From Burkholderia sp. lig30 (GTDB lineage Bacteria; Pseudomonadota; Gammaproteobacteria; Burkholderiales; Burkholderiaceae), in contig NZ_JGVW01000055.1 of assembly GCF_000687455.2 (NCBI RefSeq), positions 1-48,323 on the forward strand: 48,323 nucleotides of DNA, written 5' to 3'. Positions 24,882 to 32,670 of this stretch are shown in pieces; the first letter of the stretch is position 1; every line of letters begins with the position of its first letter. The notes beneath the pieces were generated by a model. It saw only the letters and a program-made list of their open reading frames with translations, made no database searches and was not told where the DNA came from. The position numbers and the translations under genes were made by a program.

Positions 24882-25402
24882 TGGCACGAATCACGGCAGA
24901 ACAGGCAGGCGGGAAGAACGTCGTCGCGTTCCTCGGAATGATCAAGGCGAGCGAGATCGATGCATATACGCGTGCGCACAGCGACGACGGCTATAACGTG
25001 CTCGTCGGCTCACACGGCCCGATGACGCGCAGCGGCAAGTCGATTCCGGCCGACGTGCGTCTCTTCGAAAGCTATGCGACCCATCCGAACATCCTCAATC
25101 GCGAACTGAACTCGACGGCAGCGGGCGCCTATCAACTGCTCTTCCGCTACTACATGCCGTATGCCAGGCTGCTCGGGCTGCACGACTTCAGTCCGCTTTC
25201 GCAGGACCTGATAGCGCTGCAGCAGATCCGCGAGCAGCGCGCGCTGCCCCTGATTCAGTCCGGGCACATTGCGGCTGCGATCGCCGCCTGCTCGAACATC
25301 TGGGCATCGCTGCCCGGCAACAGCTACGGGCAGCACCAGAACGACATCGCGATGCTCACCGCCGCCTACAAGCAAGCTGGCGGCATCGTAGCCATCGCAT
25401 AA
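24881..25402 (+). CDS. endolysin, lambda R-type lytic transglycosylase (GH104)
   Basis: The 173-residue protein aligns by eye with lambda endolysin R: DDGYNVLVGSHG, LNSTAAGAYQLLFRYY, FSPLSQDLIALQQI and CSNIWASLPGNSYGQ all match lambda counterparts. It should cleave peptidoglycan glycan strands by transglycosylation. The likely catalytic glutamate is Glu25 (KASEIDAY). No signal peptide or SAR anchor is present, so it would need a holin to reach the cell wall. It is the first gene after the early terminator; a short hairpin may mask its start. The putative holin follows 10 bases later. Confidence 0.93.
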   Translation: MARITAEQAGGKNVVAFLGMIKASEIDAYTRAHSDDGYNVLVGSHGPMTRSGKSIPADVRLFESYATHPNILNRELNSTAAGAYQLLFRYYMPYARLLGLHDFSPLSQDLIALQQIREQRALPLIQSGHIAAAIAACSNIWASLPGNSYGQHQNDIAMLTAAYKQAGGIVAIA

Positions 25403-25412
25403 CGGTTCCAGC

Positions 25413-25643
25413 ATGGCGCTTCGCGATCTCATCACCGGCCTCGACGGCAAGCTCTCGCACTCGAAGTTGTGGCCGAACATTGCGTCGGCCACAGCGACGG
25501 GCATGTTTATCTACCAGGGCGTAATGCATACGCTCACGGTCGACGTCTGGCTCACGTACCTCGGGTGCGTGGGCGGCTACTCGGCCGTCATCCAGGCCAT
25601 CGGCGCATGGCGCGGTGGCCGCCAACAAGGGACACCCGAATGA
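25413..25643 (+). CDS. putative holin (small membrane protein, DUF2644-like)
   Basis: The 76-residue protein has two hydrophobic segments, about 22-39 (IASATATGMFIYQGVMHT) and 43-66 (VDVWLTYLGCVGGYSAVI), and a charged C-terminal tail RGGRQQGTPE. Size, topology and position between the endolysin and Rz fit a holin. Families called DUF2644 have this form, but sequence alone does not prove hole formation. Its stop overlaps the Rz start (ATGA). Confidence 0.75.
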   Translation: MALRDLITGLDGKLSHSKLWPNIASATATGMFIYQGVMHTLTVDVWLTYLGCVGGYSAVIQAIGAWRGGRQQGTPE

Positions 25644-26278
25644 ATCCTTTTTCTGGCTATTTCAAGGTAGGAATCTGGATCGTCGTCGCGGTCGCGTTCG
25701 CATTCGCGTGCGTGAAGATCTACGACTTCGGTTTTCACAACGCCGAGGTGATCGGCGAGAAGAACCTCGGCGACTACAAGGCCACGCTCAACTCGGACGC
25801 TGCCTCATCGGTCGCCGCCGCCTTCGCCGACTATGCATCGGGCGTCGCGCGCGGTCAGGCGGCTGAATCGAAATTTTTCATCGACCAGCACGCCGACGAT
25901 GTGAAGTCGGACGCCATGAAGAAGGAGATCGACCATGTTGCACAACCTCACATTGCGGCGTCTGTGCATGCTGTCGCGCCGTCGTCCGCGAGCGCCGCTG
26001 ATCCTGTGTATCGCTGCGTTTTCAGCCGGGGCTTTGTCCGGTTGTGGAACGCCGCCGTCGGTGCAGATGATCCTGACGCAGCCGTGTCGGCCGGTGCCGA
26101 TTCCGGCAGCACTGCTTTCGCAGCCGGAAGTGGTGAAGCCGCTGACTCCGGGGTATCACAGCGAGACATCCTCGACTGGCTCGTCGACTACGCCAGCGGC
26201 CGCCGTACCGCAGAGCGAAAACTGAGCGAGATTCGTGGCCTGCAGCAGCCAGCATCGGCCGCGTCCGGTGCCCAGTAA
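25640..26278 (+). CDS. Rz: Rz-like inner-membrane spanin subunit
   Basis: The 212-residue protein begins MNPFSGYFKVGIWIVVAVAFAFACVKIYDFGF, with one N-terminal transmembrane helix at about 8-25. A helical periplasmic domain follows, rich in Ala, Asp and Lys (AAFADYASGVARGQAAESKF, VKSDAMKKEID). This is the i-spanin layout, which with the Rz1 lipoprotein fuses inner and outer membranes at lysis. The C-terminal part reads through the region that also encodes Rz1 in another frame and includes DILDWLVDYASGRRTAERKL. ATG 25640 overlaps the holin stop. Confidence 0.82.
   Translation: MNPFSGYFKVGIWIVVAVAFAFACVKIYDFGFHNAEVIGEKNLGDYKATLNSDAASSVAAAFADYASGVARGQAAESKFFIDQHADDVKSDAMKKEIDHVAQPHIAASVHAVAPSSASAADPVYRCVFSRGFVRLWNAAVGADDPDAAVSAGADSGSTAFAAGSGEAADSGVSQRDILDWLVDYASGRRTAERKLSEIRGLQQPASAASGAQ
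25968..26225 (+). CDS. Rz1: Rz1-like outer-membrane spanin lipoprotein, embedded in Rz
   Basis: In a different frame wholly inside the Rz gene lies a lipoprotein: a basic start MLSRRRPRAPLILCIAAFSA, then the lipobox LSGC with cysteine at about residue 26, then a proline-containing mature part (CGTPPSVQMILTQPCRPVPIP). This is the Rz1 pattern of known embedded spanin pairs. ATG 25935 would add 11 residues before the signal; ATG 25968 gives the more typical signal peptide length. The mature protein would be about 60 residues on the inner leaflet of the outer membrane. Confidence 0.85.
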   Translation: MLSRRRPRAPLILCIAAFSAGALSGCGTPPSVQMILTQPCRPVPIPAALLSQPEVVKPLTPGYHSETSSTGSSTTPAAAVPQSEN

Positions 26279-26289
26279 CCGGGAGACGC

Positions 26290-26532
26290 ATGGACGATTT
26301 CGACCACGCGAGCGTCGTCGAGGAGCAATACCGCGCGCTCGTAATCGCGGCCGGCACACGGCCGCTTCCACAGAAGACAACGGATTCGCCGACGCATTGC
26401 GCCAATGAAGCGTGCGGCGCCGAGATACCGAAAGCACGCCGCGATGCAGTACCGGGATGCAGGTTCTGCATCGAGTGTCAAAAGCGGTGCGAAGAACGAC
26501 TCAGGCAGAGAGGCTATGCAATTCATCGTTGA
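26290..26532 (+). CDS. DksA/TraR-family zinc-finger protein
   Basis: The 80-residue protein has a C4-type finger: CANEAC (C37, C42), then GAEIPKARRDAVPG, then CIEC (C60, C63). This matches the TraR/DksA signature CxxC...IPxxR...C-x2-C, except that the first pair has four intervening residues. Like TraR it is short and lacks the long DksA coiled coil, though the N-terminal DDFDHASVVEEQY helix could reach the RNA polymerase secondary channel. It may mimic DksA with ppGpp at phage or host promoters. It starts 11 bases after Rz and overlaps the next gene by 17 bases. Confidence 0.82.
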   Translation: MDDFDHASVVEEQYRALVIAAGTRPLPQKTTDSPTHCANEACGAEIPKARRDAVPGCRFCIECQKRCEERLRQRGYAIHR

Positions 26533-26809
26533 CGGAAAAACGATCCTGACCGCTGTCATCGGCGCACTGTGGTTTATCACTATCGCTGCGTGCGGAGCGT
26601 GGATCAAGCGAGTGTCGAGCGATCGAAAGGAGCTGCGCGACGATCTGCAGGAGCTTGCCGATAGCTTCGCGCAATACCGCGAAACGGTGGCGCGCGAATA
26701 TGCGCAACGCTCCGAGGTACGCGACGAGCGCAATGAGACGCGCGAGATGTTTGTGCGTATCGAAGCGAAGATCAACGAGCTTTATAACCATGTGATGGGA
26801 AAAAAATGA
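26516..26809 (+). CDS. small membrane-anchored coiled-coil protein (Mu gp25/DUF2730-like)
   Basis: The 97-residue protein starts at ATG 26516 (MQFIVDGKTI) behind an AGAGAGG. It has one transmembrane helix at about 11-28 (LTAVIGALWFITIAACGAW). A charged helical region follows (SSDRKELRDDLQELADSF, YAQRSEVRDERNETREMF) that should form a coiled coil. Similar proteins lie between the lysis genes and small terminase in Mu-like phages. Upstream frame to 26405 is antisense-like filler over the zinc-finger gene and is rejected. The function is unknown. Confidence 0.72.
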   Translation: MQFIVDGKTILTAVIGALWFITIAACGAWIKRVSSDRKELRDDLQELADSFAQYRETVAREYAQRSEVRDERNETREMFVRIEAKINELYNHVMGKK

Positions 26810-27147
26810 GCGACATCAACGCAGGCACGAATCAGGTTTCGGTACGGATCGCAGACGCAGCGGGGGCGACGGCACAACCGGATGCACCGACTGCCACGCC
26901 ACAGGAAACCGGCACGAATACCTCGGCGGCAAGCTCCACAGCGGGGGCGACCACGACGGCGGGCAGTGAACAGCTCGCGCTGCTGCACAAGATCGACTCG
27001 GACATCGGCGCGCTGTCGACGAAGATCGACGATGCGCAAAAGCTGGCCGTGCGCAACGGCGCGATCGCGGGTGGCGTGTCTGGTGCCGTGTCGGGAGGCA
27101 TCGTTGCACTCGGCCTGCAGTTCGTGCGGCACAAGCTCGGCTTCTGA
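26806..27147 (+). CDS. small phage membrane protein
   Basis: The 113-residue protein has a low-complexity N-terminal half rich in Ala, Thr and Gly, then a short coiled coil (LALLHKIDSDIGALSTKIDDA). A glycine-rich C-terminal transmembrane segment follows at about 85-105 (AIAGGVSGAVSGGIVALGLQ) with a basic end RHKLGF. It overlaps the previous stop by four bases (ATGA). It lies in the place of small accessory genes before the terminase. No named family is assigned. Confidence 0.7.
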   Translation: MSDINAGTNQVSVRIADAAGATAQPDAPTATPQETGTNTSAASSTAGATTTAGSEQLALLHKIDSDIGALSTKIDDAQKLAVRNGAIAGGVSGAVSGGIVALGLQFVRHKLGF

Positions 27148-27153
27148 TCGCAG

Positions 27154-27651
27154 ATGGCCTATCCGAAGGAAACTCGCGACAAGGTCAGGCGATCGTTCGT
27201 ATTCGATCGCCTGTCTCTCGAAATCTCGGCATCGAAGCATGGTGTTGCATATTCCACAGCGCGCCGCTGGAAGGAGGATGCGCTCTCAGTCGGTGACGAC
27301 TGGGAAAAAGCGCAGGCGGCGCAACTGATGGCCGGCGGTGGTGTTGAAAGCGCTGCGCGTCAGATGCTCGCTGGACTCGTGGCGCAGTATCAGACGACTC
27401 TCACGGAGATCGAATCGAGTGAGATGCCGGCTGCGCAGAAGGTGGACATGCTCGCGAGCCTTGCCGACGCGTACAACAAGACAATCAACGCGAGCAAGCG
27501 TGTACTGCCTGAGACCAACGAGCTTGCCGTAGCGATGGGTGTCGTGCAGCGTCTCGCCGCATTCGTGAGGGAGCACCACCCGAGCCACGTTGAAGCATTC
27601 GCCGAGATTCTTGTGCCGTTCGGCGAAGAGCTGAGCGTAGCCTACGGATAG
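27154..27651 (+). CDS. DUF1804 protein, probable small terminase subunit (Mu gp27)
   Basis: The 165-residue protein has an N-terminal helix-turn-helix: RDKVRRSFVFDRLSLEISAS with KHGVAYSTARRWKEDA (about 5-45). Helices with AGLVAQYQTTLTEIESSEMP follow in the C-terminal part. This is the DUF1804/Mu gp27 pattern. The position directly before the large terminase gene supports a role as the DNA-recognition subunit that starts packaging. It begins six bases after the previous gene. Confidence 0.85.
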   Translation: MAYPKETRDKVRRSFVFDRLSLEISASKHGVAYSTARRWKEDALSVGDDWEKAQAAQLMAGGGVESAARQMLAGLVAQYQTTLTEIESSEMPAAQKVDMLASLADAYNKTINASKRVLPETNELAVAMGVVQRLAAFVREHHPSHVEAFAEILVPFGEELSVAYG

Positions 27652-27659
27652 GAGCTGCC

Positions 27660-27857
27660 ATGATCATCAAGCTGGATCAGCACCGCGCGGTCAACACGGA
27701 GCACATCGTGTCGGCCAAGATTGACTCGTATGGCGACACATGCCTGGACGTCGAGCTGGTGACTGGCGACAAGGTTCGAGTCAGGCATACACCGCATTGT
27801 CTCGATGGCGTCGACGTCTACCGACTGTTCGATCGTATTTGCGCTGCGCAGGAATGA
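27660..27857 (+). CDS. small unknown protein between terminase genes
   Basis: The 65-residue protein starts MIIKLDQHRAVNTEHIVSAK with AGGAG seven bases upstream. It has a beta-rich centre (SYGDTCLDVELVTGDKVRVRH) and a helical end (VDVYRLFDRICAAQE). The strand-loop-strand pattern resembles small SH3- or PH-like beta folds, but no family is clear. It sits between the small and large terminase genes, with only one base to the next start. Confidence 0.72.
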   Translation: MIIKLDQHRAVNTEHIVSAKIDSYGDTCLDVELVTGDKVRVRHTPHCLDGVDVYRLFDRICAAQE

Positions 27858-27858
27858 G

Positions 27859-29646
27859 ATGGCGCAGAAATTCACCGAGAAGGATTTCCACAAGGAAATC
27901 GCGGAGCTGGCTGCCGAGCTTCGGCGCGACATCGAGGCGTTTTCGACTGGTCTCGATCCATCGCCCGAGGCTCGTCTTGCCCGTCGCCGTCGTGTGCTTG
28001 TCGACGGCGATTATCGCTTCTTCGCCTACACGTACTTTCCACACCACATCCGCGGCGAGCCATCGCTGTTCCAGGCACACCTGTGCGACCGCTTCCCAAA
28101 GCTGCTGCGCCAGTCTGGCGGCACGCGCGAGTGGTGGGTTGCGCCGCGCGGCGAGGCAAAGTCCTCTCTTGCAACCAAGATTGGCCCCGTGTACATCATC
28201 GTGCAGGGGCTGCTGCAACGCGACGATGTGCGCCGCGAGATTGGCTGGACCGGCAAGATTCCGCCATATCTCGACTATCTCATCCTGCTCGGCGCAGAAA
28301 CCTCGCTGCCGACCAAGCTGCTCGAGGTGGTCAAGACCGAGCTGACCGCCAACGCGGCGCTTGCGCTTGACTTCCCCGAAGTGTGCGGCAAGGGAGCTGT
28401 CTGGAAGGTCGGCGAGTTCGTGTCGAAGAACGGCGTCAAGGTCGAGCCGTTCGGCGCTGAGCAGGCGATTCGCGGTACGTTCCACGGTGCAAGCCGCCCG
28501 AAGGTGCTCTTCGGCGACGACCTGATCACCGACGCCGAGGCGAAAAGCCCGACCGAGCGCGAGAACCGCTGGACGTGGCTGGAAAAGGCCATCGACTATC
28601 TTGGCCCGCCGGATGGAAGCGTGAAATACGTCGGCGTCGGTACCGTCCTCAACAAGGATGATCCGATCTCCCGCGCGAAGAAGAGCATTGGCCACATCGT
28701 GCATCACTTCCGCGCGATTGCGCAGATGCCGGCCAACATGGATCTGTGGCAGCAGTGCGAGGAGCTGATGCTCAACGCCGACAAGGGGGCGGTCGACCAG
28801 GCGGCGAAAGACGGTCACGTGATCAGCGACGACGCGCTGCCGTCGTACCAGTTCTATGCCGCGCACCGTGCGGAGATGGACGAAGGCGCGGTGATCTCGT
28901 GGCCATCAGTGCGCACGCTGTACTGGCTCATGCGTCAGCGTGCAAAGTCGCCGCGCGCATTCGCTACCGAAATGCAGGGGGACCCGCGCACCGAAGACGA
29001 CAAGGTTTTTGGGCACATCACGTTCTGGGTCAACAAGCTGGCGCAGTGGCTGATGTTCGGAGCCTGCGACCCGTCGATGGGCAAAGGCGAAAGCTCGGAC
29101 CCGTCCGCGATCCTCGTGGGCGGACTGGACGTGGTCAGTCGCAAGCTGCACGTCGAGTATGCGGAGATCAAGCGGCGCGTGCCGTCGAAGCTCGCGGCCG
29201 ACCTGATCGCCGTGCAACGCGAATACCGGTGCCTCGCATTCGGCTTTGAGAACAACAACGCATACGAATGGGCGCGGCAGGACCTGCTGCGTACCGGGTT
29301 GCGTGCGGGCGTGCCGCTGCCGCTTGTCGCGGTGACCGCCACCGTCGCACCGGAAGTGCGTATCGACTCGCTGGAGCCATACATCACCGACCGCATCGCG
29401 CCGTCACTGCTTATTCATCCGGCGCTCACTGCGCTGCTCGCGGAGCTGGACTCGTGGCCGGAGCCGCAAGGCGCGCACCACTACGACGGCCTGTCGGCCC
29501 TGCACATCCTGTGGATGCTGGCGCAAACGCGTGGATATACCGGTAACGACGGATACGTGCCGGCCCGGTCGGGATTCCGTGCGGAGGACCAGGACGACGA
29601 CATGGAACGCGAGATTGACCGCTGGTCATCCAGCAGCTGGAGATAA
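27859..29646 (+). CDS. terminase large subunit (Mu gp28-type)
   Basis: The 595-residue packaging motor has an N-terminal ATPase with a Walker A-like APRGEAKS (residues 95-102) and a Walker B-like RPKVLFGDDLI. A C-terminal RNase H-like nuclease follows, with probable acidic metal ligands in GACDPSMGKG and HYDGLSALH. This fits Mu gp28, which cuts host DNA beyond the prophage ends during headful packaging. I chose ATG 27859 (MAQKFTEKDFHKE), which follows AGGAATGAG and the previous stop; the frame is open to 27805. Confidence 0.93.
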   Translation: MAQKFTEKDFHKEIAELAAELRRDIEAFSTGLDPSPEARLARRRRVLVDGDYRFFAYTYFPHHIRGEPSLFQAHLCDRFPKLLRQSGGTREWWVAPRGEAKSSLATKIGPVYIIVQGLLQRDDVRREIGWTGKIPPYLDYLILLGAETSLPTKLLEVVKTELTANAALALDFPEVCGKGAVWKVGEFVSKNGVKVEPFGAEQAIRGTFHGASRPKVLFGDDLITDAEAKSPTERENRWTWLEKAIDYLGPPDGSVKYVGVGTVLNKDDPISRAKKSIGHIVHHFRAIAQMPANMDLWQQCEELMLNADKGAVDQAAKDGHVISDDALPSYQFYAAHRAEMDEGAVISWPSVRTLYWLMRQRAKSPRAFATEMQGDPRTEDDKVFGHITFWVNKLAQWLMFGACDPSMGKGESSDPSAILVGGLDVVSRKLHVEYAEIKRRVPSKLAADLIAVQREYRCLAFGFENNNAYEWARQDLLRTGLRAGVPLPLVAVTATVAPEVRIDSLEPYITDRIAPSLLIHPALTALLAELDSWPEPQGAHHYDGLSALHILWMLAQTRGYTGNDGYVPARSGFRAEDQDDDMEREIDRWSSSSWR

Positions 29647-29658
29647 AAGGAAAACGTC

Positions 29659-31269
29659 ATGGGACAGATCGTCGATATACACGGCAACCCGATTCAGCGT
29701 GAAGTGCTGGACGAGCCGCAGACCGCAAAGCTCGGCTGGATTACGCGCGACTTTGCGCAGCACCCGGGCCGCCGACTCACGCCGCAGAAGCTGCACCGCA
29801 TCCTCGAACAGGCCGAACTGGGCGACCTGATGGCGCAGTCCGACCTGTTCAACGACATGGAGGAGCGGGATACGCATCTGTTCGCGGAGATGAGCAAGCG
29901 TCGCCGCGCGCTCATCACGATCGACCGTCGCGTCGTTCCGCCGAAGAACGCGAGCGCCACTGAAAAGAAGCAGGCGGCTCAATTGGCCGAATGGCTGGAC
30001 GGCATGCTCAACATGGATGAGGTGCTATTCGACTGCATGGACGGGGTCGGACATGGCTTCTCGGCGCAGGAGATCGAGTGGACGCGCCTCGGTACGGCAT
30101 GGCTTCCGAAGGCTCTTACCCATCGGCCGCAGCGGTGGTTCCGCACGCCGCTCTACGATGGTAACGATCTGCGCCTGCGCGACAATTCGTCGAATGGCCA
30201 ACCGCTGCTGCCGTTTGGCTGGCTCGTCCACAAGCACCGGGCAAAAAGCGGCTATCTCACGCGCGGCGGCCTGCATCGCGTGCTGGCGTGGCCGTTTGTG
30301 TTCAAGATGTACGCGAGTACGGACCTCGCCGAGTTTCTGGAAATCTACGGCATGCCGATCCGCATCGGTCAGTATCAGGTGGGAGCATCTGATGCAGAGA
30401 AAGCGAAGCTGCTGCGCGCGGTGATGGAGATCGGACACAACGCTTCGGGCATCCTGCCCGAGGGAATGAAGATCGAATTCCAGAACGCGGCAGCCGGTCA
30501 GGCCGACCCGTTCCAGCTCATGATCCAGTGGTGCGAGTTGTGCCAGTCGAAGGCGATACTCGGCGGCACGCTCACCTCGCAGGCTGACGGCAAGACTTCG
30601 ACGAATGCCCTCGGCAAGACGCACAACGAGGTGCGGCGCGATCTGCTCAAGTCCGATGCAAGCCAGGTGGCGGAATCGATCACGCGCAACCTGCTTTATC
30701 CGCTGTGCGCACTGAATTTCGGCCTGACCAATCCGAGCCGCATGCCGCGATACGAGATCGACGCGCGTGAATCCGCCGACGTCTCCATGTGGGCCACGAC
30801 GCTGCCACCACTGATCGCTGCCGGATTCAAGGTTGGCCGCGAGTGGGCGCAGGACAAGTTGATGATCCCCGAACCGGCGGACGGTGAGGAGCTGCTACAG
30901 ATTGCCAAGCCCGAGATGACACTGCCGCCGTCCGAGCGCGCAGATCAGCGGCCACCGGTAGGAGCCGATCCGAAGAAAGCCGTGATGCGCTACCGGGCCG
31001 TGCTGACCAATTCGGCCGGCGAAATCGTCTACCCTGACCAGCATGCGCTAGACCAAACGGTCGACGCACTGCCGGCCTCGCCGCTCGTCGACGCGCTCGA
31101 GCCGATCCTGCGTCCGGCCGTGGTCGCGCTTAGTCGTGGCGCGACGCCCGATGAGGCAGCGGAACTGCTGCTCGAGGCAAACGCACAAATGGATTCGTCC
31201 CAGCTCGAAGCGATGCTCGCGCGCTGCCTGTTCGTCGCTGATCTGTGGGGACGGTTGAATGCCAGCTGA
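29659..31269 (+). CDS. portal protein (DUF935, Mu gp29)
   Basis: The 536-residue protein matches the DUF935/Mu gp29 portal. It opens MGQIVDIHGNPIQREVLD and has HPGRRLTPQKLHRILEQAE and SKRRRALITIDRRVV. The core has GFSAQEIEWTRLG, LHRVLAWPFVFKMYASTDLA and ILGGTLTSQADGKTS. It should form the dodecameric ring at the packaging vertex. AAGGA precedes the ATG. Its 3' end overlaps gpF by 11 bases. Confidence 0.93.
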   Translation: MGQIVDIHGNPIQREVLDEPQTAKLGWITRDFAQHPGRRLTPQKLHRILEQAELGDLMAQSDLFNDMEERDTHLFAEMSKRRRALITIDRRVVPPKNASATEKKQAAQLAEWLDGMLNMDEVLFDCMDGVGHGFSAQEIEWTRLGTAWLPKALTHRPQRWFRTPLYDGNDLRLRDNSSNGQPLLPFGWLVHKHRAKSGYLTRGGLHRVLAWPFVFKMYASTDLAEFLEIYGMPIRIGQYQVGASDAEKAKLLRAVMEIGHNASGILPEGMKIEFQNAAAGQADPFQLMIQWCELCQSKAILGGTLTSQADGKTSTNALGKTHNEVRRDLLKSDASQVAESITRNLLYPLCALNFGLTNPSRMPRYEIDARESADVSMWATTLPPLIAAGFKVGREWAQDKLMIPEPADGEELLQIAKPEMTLPPSERADQRPPVGADPKKAVMRYRAVLTNSAGEIVYPDQHALDQTVDALPASPLVDALEPILRPAVVALSRGATPDEAAELLLEANAQMDSSQLEAMLARCLFVADLWGRLNAS

Positions 31270-32572
31270 CATCGATCTCGGCTACGCAATCGGCCTGGAA
31301 CCGGAAAAGGCTGTCGAATACTTCGAGTCAAAGGGCTACCAAATCGGCTTCCGCTGGCAGGACGTGGCGGCCGAAGCACATGCGAAGGCATTCACGGTCG
31401 CTGGCGTGATGAAGGTCGACGTGCTGCAAGATATCCGACAAGCGCTGGGCGATGCGTTAAAAAAAGGCACGACCTTCGATGACTTTAAACGCCAGATCTC
31501 GCCTGTCCTGCAGCGTAAGGGCTGGCTTGGTCAGGGCATGATCGTCGATCCCGACACCGGGGAGATCGAGGGCAAGCGCCTGAATACGCGTCGGCTGCAG
31601 ACGATCTTCCAGACCAACATGCAGTCGGCGTACATGGCCGGACGCTACGCGACCCAACTCGACCAGGTCGACACGCATCCGTACTGGGAGTACGTGGCGA
31701 TCCTCGACAGCCGCACGCGACCGGCTCACCGCGTTCTAGCCGGCTCGGTGTACCGATATGACGATCCGTTCTGGCAGACGTTCTATCCGCCCAACGGATA
31801 CCGCTGTCGGTGCCGTGTGCGCACACGCACGGCCGGCTACATCGAGAAAAACGGTATCGCCGTGCGCGCCGGCCGGGCCAACCTGAAGCAGATCGACCAG
31901 GTCGTCGGTCGCGATAACCAGACCCGGCCCGCCATCGCTTACACCGATCCGGCCACTGGCCAGACCATCGCGCCCGATCCGGGCTTCGGCGCGAACCCAG
32001 GTGCGGCATGGCAGCGGCCGTTCACGCCACCGCCGCTCGACACACTTCCGCAGACGCTGCCGCACGGTGCCGAGTTGCCGCCGCTGCCAGCGGCGAACAG
32101 GGTGCGATCCGATGCGCTGTTGTCGGCCGGCGAGTCCCCGCAGCACTATGCGGAGGCGTTCCTGTCCCGGTTCGGCGCGGACATCGGTAAGCCCGTGACG
32201 TATACCGACGTTGCCGGTGACGTGCTGCAGATCAACGATGGGCTGTTCCGCGATACGGCTGGCAACTGGAAGGCCGACAAATTCGGGCGTGGACCGTATA
32301 TGCAGGTGCTTGCCGATGCGGTGAAAGATCCCGATGAAATCTGGCTCGCGTGGTCGCAGGTCGGCGACGGCTGGACACTGCGCCGGCGATACATCCGGGC
32401 ACTGGAGACGGAAAGCGGAGACTGGGGGCTTGCGATCTTCGAGCAGTGTAAGGATGGCTGGACCGGTGTGACAACCTTCCCACCCAAGGTCGGCAAGTCG
32501 GCCGAGGCGCGACGTGCCTACATAGATGGTCAACGCGGGACGTTCCTACGCTGGCGCCGGCCGCAGAAATGA
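31259..32572 (+). CDS. minor head protein gpF with C-terminal PBECR2-like nuclease domain
   Basis: The 437-residue protein has a Mu gpF (SPP1 gp7-like) head-morphogenesis domain at about 1-205: LGDALKKGTTFDDFKRQI, TNMQSAYMAGRYATQLDQ, ILDSRTRPAHRVL and PPNGYRCRCRVRTRT. A Pro-rich linker follows. The last ~150 residues (YMQVLADAVKDPDEIWLAW, LRRRYIRALE) resemble PBECR2, a Barnase/EndoU/ColicinE5-D/RelE-like nuclease fold found fused to gpF in other phages. It could be injected with DNA and act as an RNase or in host takeover. The fold call is from motif memory, and the nuclease active site is not confirmed. Confidence 0.88.
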   Translation: MPADIDLGYAIGLEPEKAVEYFESKGYQIGFRWQDVAAEAHAKAFTVAGVMKVDVLQDIRQALGDALKKGTTFDDFKRQISPVLQRKGWLGQGMIVDPDTGEIEGKRLNTRRLQTIFQTNMQSAYMAGRYATQLDQVDTHPYWEYVAILDSRTRPAHRVLAGSVYRYDDPFWQTFYPPNGYRCRCRVRTRTAGYIEKNGIAVRAGRANLKQIDQVVGRDNQTRPAIAYTDPATGQTIAPDPGFGANPGAAWQRPFTPPPLDTLPQTLPHGAELPPLPAANRVRSDALLSAGESPQHYAEAFLSRFGADIGKPVTYTDVAGDVLQINDGLFRDTAGNWKADKFGRGPYMQVLADAVKDPDEIWLAWSQVGDGWTLRRRYIRALETESGDWGLAIFEQCKDGWTGVTTFPPKVGKSAEARRAYIDGQRGTFLRWRRPQK

Positions 32573-32601
32573 GAATGGCCGTCCCTCGCCGACGGCCATT
32601 C
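32573..32601 (+). other. perfect hairpin directly after gpF
   Basis: GAATGGCCGTC (32573-32583) and GACGGCCATTC (32591-32601) form an 11-bp stem over a CCTCGCC loop, beginning the base after the gpF stop. No T-run follows. It could be an mRNA-stabilising or processing element in the late operon, or a weak terminator. The remaining bases to 32670 hold only the gpG ribosome-binding site. Confidence 0.7.
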
Positions 32602-32670
32602 GCGCCGCAGCCCTTCGTCGATCCGGAAGCGGGTCCGGCATATACGGCTGCGTCAAACGGAGTATAGACC

